Source of the DNA: Xestospongia muta
Taxonomy: Eukaryota; Porifera; Demospongiae; Haplosclerida; Petrosiidae
Direction of reading: 5' to 3'
Assembly (NCBI GenBank): GCA_963693285.1
Contig: OY848930.1
Location: 558,001 to 622,000, forward strand
DNA: 64,000 bases
Part shown: positions 26,901-37,174 of the stretch, in pieces
Layout of the letters: every line of letters starts with the position of its first letter
Numbering within the stretch: position 1 is the first letter of the stretch
The notes under the pieces: model-generated
What the model saw: only the letters and a program-made list of their open reading frames with translations
Told to the model about the DNA's origin: nothing
Database searches by the model: none
Position numbers and translations under genes: made by a program

Positions 26901-29036
26901 CGATGGACATAAAGAGAAAATTGGTAACTTTAAGACAGAGCCTCCTAGTTTGTTTCGTGGCCGTGGGGATCACCCCAAACAAGGGAAAATTAAAGTCAGT
27001 TATAATATAGAGTCATTACTCGTATTTTTGTTTATTTTAGAGACGTATCCAACCAGAGGATGTTATTATTAATGTTGGCAAGAACGATCCAGTCCCTGTT
27101 CCTCCTGAAGGACACAAATGGAAGACAGTACAACACGACAACAAGGTATGTACTATGTCACTATATCTTTGATACCATCTGGGTATCTAGCTAACCAGTA
27201 TGGTAAAGATTATACTATTATTTAGGTCACATGGTTAGCTTCCTGGACTGACAAAACACAAGGTCAAATAAAATATGTCATGTTGAATCCAACATCACGT
27301 CTTAAAGTGAGTCTTTTTTGTCATTTGACCATCACATGATCTCTGTGTGATTTATAGGGAGAGAAGGACTGGGCTAAGTATGAGACAGCTCGTCGTTTGA
27401 AGGCCCACATTGATCAGATTCGTGAGAACTATACAAATGATTTGACAAGTAAAGAAATGAGGATAAGACAGAGGTAAATGCCACATAATAGTAGATGTGT
27501 TTTCATATGACTCCACCCTTTAGAGCTGTTGCCATGTATTTTATGGATAAGTTAGCACTGAGAGCTGGTAATGAGAAAGATGCTGATGAAACAGCTGACA
27601 CCGTTGGCTGTTGTTCTTTGCGAGTAGAACACATAAGTAAGTGTGTGGATAGAGAGTTAAAATTACATATATAATAGTGGGATTTCCCCTTTTATTAGGT
27701 GTTATTTATTATTTTAAATTTAATATTGTGCTATTGTTGTACAGAACTTCATAAAGAGTTAGATGGTAAAACTGATGTCGTAGAGTTTGACTTCCTTGGT
27801 AAAGATTCTATTCGCTATTACAATCGTGTCCAGGTCTGTTTAATGGATAGATACATTGATAAATGGATGGATGGTTATTAATGCTTTTATCATTAGGTGT
27901 CACATCAAGTGTTCAAGAACTTAGATTTGTTTATGAAAAGCAAGTCATCTGGTGATGATCTTTTTGACCGACTTAATGTGAGTACCTCCCCTCATAACTC
28001 CACCCACATAAAATATAATTACTTTCTTATATTAGACGACCACGTTGAATAAGCATTTATCAGAACTAATGGAGGGTCTTACTGCCAAAGTATTTAGGAC
28101 ATTTAATGCTTCTATTACTCTTCAAGAGCAACTGGTTGAACTTACAAACGGTATGATACCACACCCCCTTGTTATATTTCATGATGTCATTGGATTAACC
28201 TTATATCTATCCATCCATTTATCATCTTGTATATGTCCATTTTTGACTATGAATCTATTTATTTTATAAGTGTCCATTTATCCTTTTATGTATCCATTTA
28301 ACTCCCTATGTATCCATTTTTTATTTTCTTATGCATCCATTTATTTTCTAGGTGATGATAGTGTCGCTGAAAAATTTCTTTCCTACAATCGTGCTAACCG
28401 TGCAGTAGCCATTTTATGTAATCATCAGAGAACTGCTCCCAAATCCTTTGATCAACAAATGACCAACCTTCAAGCTAAGGTAAGGACACTGCACTGGTAG
28501 GACTATAATGTGTTAATGTCAATTTTATCTTCTACCAGATCACAGCTAAAGAGGAGGCCATTTTGGATACTAAGAAAGAAATAAAACAATTGAAGAAAGA
28601 GTTGAAAACAAGTTCTGATCAAAAAACTGAAAAGTGAGTTTAATAAAATAATTTAAAGCATAATGAAAGAAGTCACTAACATATTACCATAGAGACAGAG
28701 GATGAACAAACAATTTCTTATTTAGGAAACTTGATACAAAGAAGAAACAGTTAGCTCGTTTGGAGGAGCAACATAAGAAATTAGAAGTCCAGGCTACTGA
28801 TAAGGTACCTCCATACTGTCCTGTCTCGCTCTATGTACTGTAATTCGTCCTCTCCATTACAGGAGGAGAACAAGGAGATAGCATTGGGTACATCCAAGTT
28901 GAACTACCTTGATCCACGTATTACTGTTTCCTGGTGTAAGAAATATGAAGTGCCGATTGAAAAAGTGTATAATCGTTCTCAAAGGGATAAATTTGCTTGG
29001 GCCATTGATATGGCTGACGAGACGTTTGAATTCTAA
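23904..29036 (+). CDS. TOP1: DNA topoisomerase I (type IB)
   Basis: 21 exons, 818 aa: 23904-23921, 24023-24059, 24863-24896, 25215-25323, 25377-25592, 25892-26021, 26070-26353, 26405-26465, 26538-26659, 26725-26994, 27041-27145, 27226-27306, 27358-27473, 27524-27636, 27745-27833, 27897-27977, 28036-28150, 28352-28479, 28539-28633, 28726-28804, 28863-29036. The N-terminal ~270 residues are Lys/Ser/Pro/acidic, disordered and NLS-rich. The core begins [15 protein letters not shown]. Catalytic residues lie in [12 protein letters not shown], and the C-terminal nucleophile Tyr in [10 protein letters not shown]. The linker is the Lys/Glu coiled coil in 28539-28804. It relaxes supercoils through a 3'-phosphotyrosine intermediate in the nucleus. 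The first exons are tiny. Divergent from DECR1 (430 bp). Confidence 0.97.
24190..24620. repeat. 58-bp minisatellite in TOP1 intron 2
   Basis: About seven nearly identical copies of a 58-bp unit containing CTCTATATTGAGGACACTTG and ATACTTTAGTGTATTATACA. It occupies the middle of the 803-bp second intron, the largest in the gene. Confidence 0.9.
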
Positions 29037-29279
29037 AGTGCAGCTGTCCTTTTAAGTACTGCTGTAATTATAGGAGCTATTTATTATTAGGGACAGAATT
29101 AAATTAAAAAATAAATCTTATTTATTAAAAAAGTCAGTTTTTGCTGTTTTTTAGTCTTATTGAAGTATTTGTATATTGCATTGTAAAGGAAGATAGAGAA
29201 ATTACATTTGTTGGAACTTTATTGTTTGTTGTATTATTATAATTATATTGGTCATGAATATCATTATAAGAGTGTCAAA

Positions 29280-32200
29280 ATGGCTGTATTACATATGATA
29301 TATAAAGTATACCATTTAGTTCTGTCTCCCAAATACAATGTACTTGTGTCATTACTTTTATTACTAACAGAATGTATTCTTGTTCCAGTTATATTGTGGA
29401 AAATACCATGTAAGTTACATGTAGATGACCCTTATTCTGTTGCTATGGTAACTGTATTGCCATAGATACGGAGATTGACTGGAAAGCATATATGCAAGAA
29501 GTGGAGGGATTTCTTAATGGAACGACTGATTATTATCAGCTACAGGGAGACACTGGACCTCTCGTGTAAGACCACAAGCAATCTTTGTCTGTAATAAGTA
29601 GAATTGCAGGAATGTGGACATTATTATCTCTCTCTCTCTCTAGTTATCCAGCTGGTTTTGTGTACATTTATTCTCTTCTTTATGTTGTGACAGAGAAAGG
29701 TCAAGATATTGTGTTAGCTCAACATATCTTTGCACTTTTATATCTCATCAATTTAGCTGTAGTATTTAGACTATACAGCCGCTTAGCTAAGGTACTATCC
29801 CACTCACTTAATTAACGAGTTTCACCCACTCATTTAATAAATATAGATCTTGGAGTTCCCGGTCATTCTCCTACCATTTCTGTGTATAACAGCTTATCGT
29901 GTTCATTCAATTTATATGTTAAGATTATTCAATGATGGTATAGCTGTGACACTATTAAATATTGCAGTATTATTAATGATTGAAGATAAATGGACACCAG
30001 GCTGTATTATATACAGGTAATAATAATATAATAGTTATTACTAATTAATTTAATAATCATACTTGATTGACTGTATTATTCCTATATAATAGAACAATAA
30101 GATTATAAATAAATTTTTAGATTTTTTGCCATATTTGGATAATAGTGATCACCTATATAATATTTGTAGGAGTGGCCATCTATTGTATTATGGATCATTG
30201 TATTTATTATAATTGACTGTAATAGAGTGTAATTGAGCCATCTTTACACTTTGTTTGGGAAAACAATGTTCATTACTACTTTAATTATTTTAAGCCACGA
30301 TGTTATGATAAGTGCAGTAGTCACGTGATAACACAACATTTTGGTCACCAACTACAGCAGGCTATTCTGGCATCCATTTTTTTCTTAAATCATGATTGAT
30401 ATCTCTCAATGGAGAGCTAGCATTGGGTTATGGTGCTGTCATCAGATACCATATAGTAAAGTTAAAAGGCAGCCATCACAAGAAATCACTAGTGAATCAT
30501 CGTGGTCAAAGAAATCAAATGACAATAACCTGACCTTCTCTTTGGTGCTGGCCTTCTTACTTCTTCTCATTTTATCAGGTGATATTGAACTCAACCCTGG
30601 ACCTAAAACAGGTAAACATTAGAAAATATTTTTAAATATAATTTGTACTATCTGTAAACTATAGATCAAGTCAATCCAAGTGAACTATTTCGTACAATAT
30701 CTGCCGATCTTAGTGGCATCATTACTCCTATCCTTACCAGTGTAACTAATGTACTGTATGCTAAAAGAGTGATAACATTTGATACTAAAAATGATATTTT
30801 GACAACAAAAGGAGAGAGTGACTTTGTAAAGTCTAGTAAGTTGGTCAATGAGTTAGGGAGACATTTTCAAGCTCAAAAAAATCCACACCAGTATCTAGTA
30901 AACATTTGTAATGTATTAAGAAGTCAAGAACATCAAAGACTAAGAGAGATTACTAACTATATATTAAAACAATTAGGTAAGTGAAATAATGATTTTGTTT
31001 TATGTCATATATCTATATGTTTTTTTTTATTTTAGGTGAATGTGTTGATGAAATAACACCTGCTAGTTCATTAGACTCTGATTTTCAACGATACTGTAAT
31101 ATTATGGTAGACCAATATAAGCACCAACCTATTGTCCCTTCTGACTGGCCACCACGAGTTGGAGAAAACTTTTTTGGAAGACTGACACTTCTAAAAGCAC
31201 GAAACAAAGATAACAATCTTGAAACTCTACAACAGAAAGCTTGGTACATGTTAAGAGGAGAAATTGACAGAATACCTGAAGTTACAGGAATTAAAATGAT
31301 AGATATCCAGGATGTCCTTAAACCAAGTAAGAGTGGTCAGTCTCTTAGAATAGTAGTTGATGGTCCTCCTGGTATTGGCAAGACAACACTTTGTCGTAAA
31401 CTGTTAAATATGTGGGCTAAAGGAGAACTCAAACACGGACAATATGACTTGGTACTTTACTGTCCTCTCAGAAATGGCAAAGTGGCTCAATCAAGTGAAT
31501 TACTGGAACTTCTCAAATGTACATATAAATGTAATGAGATCACTATGGTGACTGAGTGGCTGAACACAATGCATGGAGAAGGACTATTAATAATCTTTGA
31601 TGGTTGGGATGAATTAAGTCCAGATCTCAGACAATCTTCACTAGCAACTAGAATAATTCGCAGAGAAGAATTATACAAGTGTTCAGTAATTGTTACCTCT
31701 CGTACCTATGCATCTTCTTCATTGTTAGAATTTACTACAATTAACAGACATATTGAAGTTATGGGATTTTCGGAGGAAGAAATTAAGACAGTAGTTAGAG
31801 GAACTTTTGAAAAAGAACCCCGCCTAGGAGAGAAACTCATTAAAGATCTTGAAATACGAGATGATATTCAATCATTGTGTTATATACCACTAATCTGTTC
31901 CATAATTATCTTAGTTTATCGTAAAACAAAAGGAGAGTTACCAACAACACTTACACAATTGTATGAGAATTTTATCCTACAAACTATCAGAAGACATGTC
32001 AAACGTAATTCTACTCACAATATTGAACCTAAGCATATACACAGCCTTCATGGTTTACCATCAGTCTTAGATGAATCATTCGAAGAGCTTTGTGAGTTTG
32101 CTTACATAAATTTGCTAGAAAATAATCCAAAAATTACATTTTCTTCATTTCAACTCCATGAATTTTTTGATCAATCTGTTAAAGAAGACTATCTTGGACT

Positions 32201-35200
32201 AATCACAACATTTACTCTATATGATGAAGAAAGCTATCAATTCCTTCACTTTACAATCCAGGAGTTTCTAGCAGCTTGGTGGATTACTAAATATAATAAG
32301 AGAGAAAAAACAGAGAAAATGTTTGCAGACCATTATAATAATGATCATTTTAGAATGTGTCTGAGGTTTGTAGCAGGGCTAACTCACCTTGAACATGAAA
32401 GCTATAAAGAATTCTTCAATGTACAACATCTTAAAGGGGAGCCACTGCCTTCACATTACAGGTACAATGTTTATATTGTGGATATTAGCGTTTTAGAAGA
32501 TATATATATTGACCTCTCTGATAAATCTGATGTTCATCTTCTCCATCTTTTATATGAGTCACAGAACACAAATTTATGTCAATTATTGTCTCATAATATT
32601 TATATGAAGCGTCAGTCACTTTGTTTTCGTGGAACACATTTTGACATGCTATGTCTTTGCTTCTTTCTAAATAATTCTAATGTAACGTGGAATTGTTTGA
32701 CCCTGAGAAAGCAACTCTTTACAACTGAAGCATTAACTAATAACATCCGATGTAAAAGACTTGAGATGCCTATGAGATTGAGGTTCCAAGATTATGACCA
32801 AACTCAAATATGTGACAAAGAAACACTTTTGTCTTCATTTTATCACAATCTTGAAGAGTGTGCTATTAATATGGATAAAATCAGATCAACACAGGATGTA
32901 CTTGATGTTTCTCTCACATTATTACAATTAACAAAACTACAAAGTCTCAAGACACTACATATAGTGTTTGTAAATACGGATTTTAATCTAAAGGATTGTA
33001 CACTGTTCTTGCAGATAGACACAATTTTATCTGAATTGGAAGAGAGTTTACAAAATAATACTAAACTACAGGAAATAGCTGTTGTTGTTCATGTTCAAAG
33101 CAATATACTATCTCCACCTATTCCTATAATCAACCGTATGATTAGTGGATTAACCAGAAATAAGTCAATTCAAAGATTTTCACTTAAATGGCTTCACTTT
33201 CTAGAGGAACAAGAATATCCAGTAGATGTTAAAGCATTTGAACGCTTACTAAATGGTGACCACACACTGTATGCACTTCAAGACACACCACTCACTGATC
33301 TGATCATTAATAATTATGATCCTGATCAATTGACGTTTCTGCTTCAACATATCAAAGGATTACATCGCCTTAAACTATATAGTCCATGTCCATTACCTCC
33401 TATATTTGATGCTCATCCCAATTTACAACGTCTTATAATATCACTCGAAACACCTGAGGAAACAATTGAACTATTTAGCTGTCTTCAGAGTAACAGCACT
33501 CTTAAAGTTCTGAGTGTGACATCAAATAGTCTTCTTAGTGATGATATGTCAGTGTGTTCTAGTTTACAAGATATGCTAACACAGAATAAAACATTAGAAT
33601 CTCTTAAAATAGATGGGTCACATCATAATGTCATTGACAGTGCTTACCTCTCATTCTTAACAACTGGTGTCTCATACAATACCAGTTTACAGAAATTGGA
33701 TGTTCCCATTACATTGTCAGATATCAATCATAAAAAGGTAGAAGCTTTCTTTACTACTATTTCTCACAAGAGCAAGCTCGCAAAATTTTATATGTACTTC
33801 ACACTAGATCATTTTGATGTTCTTTACCTTGGAGATTTGGAGAAGAAAAAAAAATCAATACATTTATTTTATCATCAAGGATTAAGTCTTATCACTGACA
33901 TGTTACAAAGACACACAACTATGGAATATCTTCAAATAGCGTGTCCAGACATTATGTTAAATCAACCACATGATCCAGAAGATACAGTGACTGATCCACT
34001 ACCAAGTTTTGTTGATAGTCCTGACTCAACAGTAGTAATAGAACACTTTTGGAATATTGTTTTACATCATCCTTCACTTCAACACATTTACATTAAATTG
34101 ACTAAACCTCTAGTTGATATATATGAACAACAACAACAACAACAGAGACCTTTACTAGAAGTAGTATTTATATAATCTTCATGGACATTGTTGGTAACAT
34201 TTATATTTTCATTGTTGATTGTATTTTTAAGTTAAATTGACTTTAACAGTTTAATGTAAATGTTTCTTTGAAATAATAGTTTTTGTCATTGATATATGTT
34301 AATAATATGATACTATTATTAGTATCAATGTACATTACATCATCATTATTGTATTAACTAGACATTAATGTTATGTCTTCTATTATCAATATTATCTTCT
34401 TTTAATAGTTTAGCTGTCAGTGTGAAGATGAATATTCTACTATATAGTCCAGGACTGGCAATTTTACTTTTAAAAAGATTTGGTTTGAAAGGTACAATAG
34501 AAAAAATATCAATTTGTGCAGTAATACAGGTATGGATGGATGGATAGATGGATATGTATTACCTACAATTTTCAGGTCATTCTTGGTCTTCCATTCCTAA
34601 CAACATATCCTATGTCATATATTACAAGATCATTTGACATGAGTCGTGTCTTTCTTTATAAATGGACAGTAATATGGAAATTTCTACCTGAGTATATATT
34701 TTTATCACGTCCATTTCATATTATATTATTATGTGGTCATGTGACTATGTTATTGATATTTATAAAAACAAAATGGATGAAGTAAGTTAATTGAAAACAA
34801 AGTAACCTTTGACATCTTGTCCTCATAGGTCAGCATCTTTTACTGACTTATTTCAGTGGAAGCGAAATGTTCTATTAGATTGTCAGGGTAACTTTATCTA
34901 TCTATCCATTCATTAGTTCATTAATTCATATTTTATTTTATTCCATTCTATAGAAATAGTTTATATTTTGTTCACTAGTAATTTTGTTGGTATGTATTTT
35001 GCTCGATCCCTTCACTATCAATTCTATGTGTGGTACTTTTATACACTACCACTTCTAGTATACTGGTCACAACTAAATATTATTATCAGGTAACTCATAT
35101 TAATAATATATAGTATATTTATTATTTGATGTTTTATTGCAGTATGATGTTGCTCCTGTTGATAGAATATTGTTGGAATGTGTATCCTGCTACTTTTGTT

Positions 35201-35323
35201 AGCTCTCTTCTCCTTCATCTCTCTCACTTTGTTATTTTAGTACGACTTTTAAATGTCAAAGATAATAAATCAAAGGAGAATACTTTAATCTCTGACCCTG
35301 TACTTAAAGATAAATCAAATTAA
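29280..35323 (+). CDS. ALG3: ALG3 alpha-1,3-mannosyltransferase, copy 1
   Basis: Nine exons, 416 aa: 29280-29409, 29466-29565, 29644-29791, 29847-30016, 34409-34529, 34576-34781, 34829-34887, 34954-35089, 35143-35323. Multi-pass ER membrane protein. The ALG3/NOT56 signature is seen as [18 protein letters not shown], the loop [17 protein letters not shown], and [15 protein letters not shown]. The C-terminal half has [20 protein letters not shown], typical of the family. It transfers the first alpha-1,3-mannose from Dol-P-Man to Man5GlcNAc2-PP-dolichol in N-glycan precursor assembly. Eight of its introns except intron 4 are short; intron 4 (4.4 kb) contains a whole NLR gene on the same strand. 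This copy keeps its own upstream region after TOP1. Confidence 0.95.
30321..30328. promoter_or_regulatory. E-box upstream of NLR copy 1
   Basis: TCACGTGA, 63 bp upstream of the NLR start codon, within AGTCACGTGATAACACAAC, conserved in copy 2 (38224-38231). It resembles bHLH (MYC/MITF/TFEB-type) sites. Function is inferred. Confidence 0.35.
30392..34175 (+). CDS. CARD-like/NACHT/LRR receptor with N-terminal 2A-like leader, copy 1
   Basis: Three exons, 30392-30611, 30665-30976 and 31036-34175, giving 1223 aa. Exon 1 is a leader with a strong hydrophobic segment ([15 protein letters not shown]) followed directly by DIELNPGP, the 2A ribosome-skipping consensus DxExNPGP. Exon 2 (about residues 74-177) is a helical CARD/death-fold-like domain. 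Exon 3 starts the NACHT ATPase: Walker [10 protein letters not shown] near residue 285, Walker [12 protein letters not shown], sensor-type VIVTSR, and winged-helix [14 protein letters not shown]. The last ~500 residues form irregular LRRs ([27 protein letters not shown]). A CAA-encoded Gln run is near the C-terminus. Inferred role: intracellular innate sensor; cleaved or uncleaved 2A may decide secretion versus cytosol. Nested in ALG3 intron 4. Confidence 0.9.
30581..30604 (+). other. 2A-like recoding motif DIELNPGP (NLR copy 1)
   Basis: Codons for DIELNPGP, preceded by a Leu-rich segment and SG, and placed seven codons before the end of exon 1. The final Gly-Pro is the skip point in known 2A peptides. 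Identical in copy 2 although nearby residues differ. Confidence 0.8.
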
Positions 35324-35522
35324 TAAATAGTTTGAGAATAAACTGTACACTAGAAAACATAATATTAATTTTGTTATTTTCTCTGTTGTTTGTTAGTGAA
35401 GATAACAATGTTTGAATATTGCAATAAATATTAACAATATATTGTGGGTGTGGTAATTATTATTATTATTAGATTGTCATGAATAATTAATTATATATTG
35501 AGTTTATTCATGATTGTTCATA

Positions 35523-37112
35523 ATGGAAGAGGAAGATACCAGTAGTGGAAGAAAGAGGGTCTGTAACTATGACAACCATTCACGTGATGATACAGAAGTT
35601 GTTGCTTTGTTGCCAAAAACAAAGAAAAGATGAACAAAAAATGATACTCGCAAAATATCTGACGAAATGTTTAATGAAACCTCATATTACTTCAAGAATG
35701 GTTTGTATTATACATATCACATGACTAAATGCATGTATCACGTGATCAAATTGATTGTCATGTGACTTGGTATTGATTGTAGGTCTTCGTTGTGTCATTC
35801 TATATTATTTTACTTTTGTAACTCACGCCAAAGGAAGATGGGTTGAGAAGAAAGTATACAATGTGTTTTGTGAAGAATTTAAAAGCAAGACTCCAGAATA
35901 TTATGTATGTGAATGGATAGATAGATGAATGGACAGACACTATTGCCATTATAACCATTGCCATAGCAACATTACCATAGTAATAATTAGTAAAATCTAA
36001 GCAAAATTAATAAAACTTTTTAGTTAATCAAAAGTAATTACTCTACTTAACAAGGACCTATATTGCTAACTTTACAAAAAAACTGAAGAACTATCATTTT
36101 TGGTTCGCACTGGTCCAAGTTTAAAATTTGAGAATTTGGTCCACGTCACAAAATTACTTGAATTTTTTTATGATGATAGCTATATAGGTCCTTGTTAAGT
36201 GACAGTAGTATTACTGCTCTAAAATGTTGCATTATCTTTTTAAAAATATTTATATAATCCCCCTTCTTCTACTAGTAAATGTACATGTAAATTAATGAAT
36301 TTGTTTTGGTTTTTTTACTGACTTTAACAACATTTCTAAACACAAACAATTATTCTACTTAACAAGGACCTATATAGCTATCACCATAAAAAATTTGAAG
36401 CAATTTAATTTTTTTGCCATTTTTGGCTTGAGACCATGGACTATAGTCCATGGTCTCAAGCCAAAAATTGAGAATTTGGTCCACGTCACAAAATCACTTG
36501 AATTTTTTTATGAAGTTAGCTATATAGGTCCTTGTTAAGTGACATTAGTATTACTGCTCTAAAATGTTGTATTATCCTTTTAAAAATGTTTATATAATGC
36601 CCTTTGTTCTACTCTTAGTAATTCAAGCATTATACTCCTATAATAAAATTGAAATAATCATACTTCTGTTATTATATTCGATTAAATTAATTCTACATTT
36701 ATAAAGTATACAATTATAGGAGCAATTATTTGAATATAATACTCATCTATCTATCTGTCCATTCATCAATCTATCAGGTGGGTGGATGGATAGATAAATG
36801 GACCGATAGATGAACTGATAAGACAATGATATATAACTGATAGACTGACAAAATGTTTTATTTAAATTACTTAGGAGAAAGCAATCAAGTCAGGCAAAGT
36901 AACTGGTAAGTGGTACATGAATTTAATCACTAGAGTCTTATTATCATCCCTTAGTTAATGGAAAGACTGCTACCATGGCAACAGTGATACAAAACAATGA
37001 TGTAGTGACACACAAAGTTCATCGTCATGAACCACCTGTTACAGCTCAACCTGTTAAGATAATACATTGTGATGACCAGCTGGTTGTAATAGATAAACCA
37101 TCTTCTATAACA
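35523..37112 (+). pseudogene. RPUSD2: Truncated RPUSD2 duplicate
   Basis: Four exons, 35523-35700, 35783-35904, 36875-36905 and 36955-37112, match the first four exons of the intact gene at 43450. Exon 1 has an in-frame TGA (AAAAGATGAACA) where the intact gene has CGA (AAAAGACGAACA). The duplication breakpoint falls in intron 4, so the catalytic exons (HRLDRLTSG) are missing. What remains is the N-terminal extension and S4-like part (GRWVEKKVYNVFCEEFKSK). It cannot make a pseudouridine synthase. Its last donor (37113) is intact and lies upstream of ALG3 copy 2, so read-through splicing into that gene is possible. Confidence 0.9.
36045..36610. mobile_element. Foldback element in RPUSD2 pseudogene intron 2
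   Basis: Two inverted arms with CTTAACAAGGACCTATATAG and CTATATAGGTCCTTGTTAAG meet at the palindrome GAGACCATGGACTATAGTCC ATGGTCTC (about 36430-36458). A partial extra arm is present at 36045-36330. It was present before the duplication, since copy 2 has the same insertion at 43960-44240 in shorter form. Confidence 0.8.
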
Positions 37113-37174
37113 GTATGTTATAATAGTAATTAATGCTATAATTATAATTATAATATCATTATAAGTATGTTAAA

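Larger units (their letters stand above)
29257..37146. repeat. Tandem segmental duplication, copy 1
   Basis: Direct duplication of about 7.9 kb. It starts at AATATCATTATAAG just upstream of the first ALG3 start codon and ends at TGCTATAATTATA in RPUSD2 intron 4. It contains ALG3 copy 1, NLR copy 1 and the truncated RPUSD2. The homologous start of copy 2 is at 37152. The junction lies within a few AT-rich bases (ATTATA). Confidence 0.95.
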
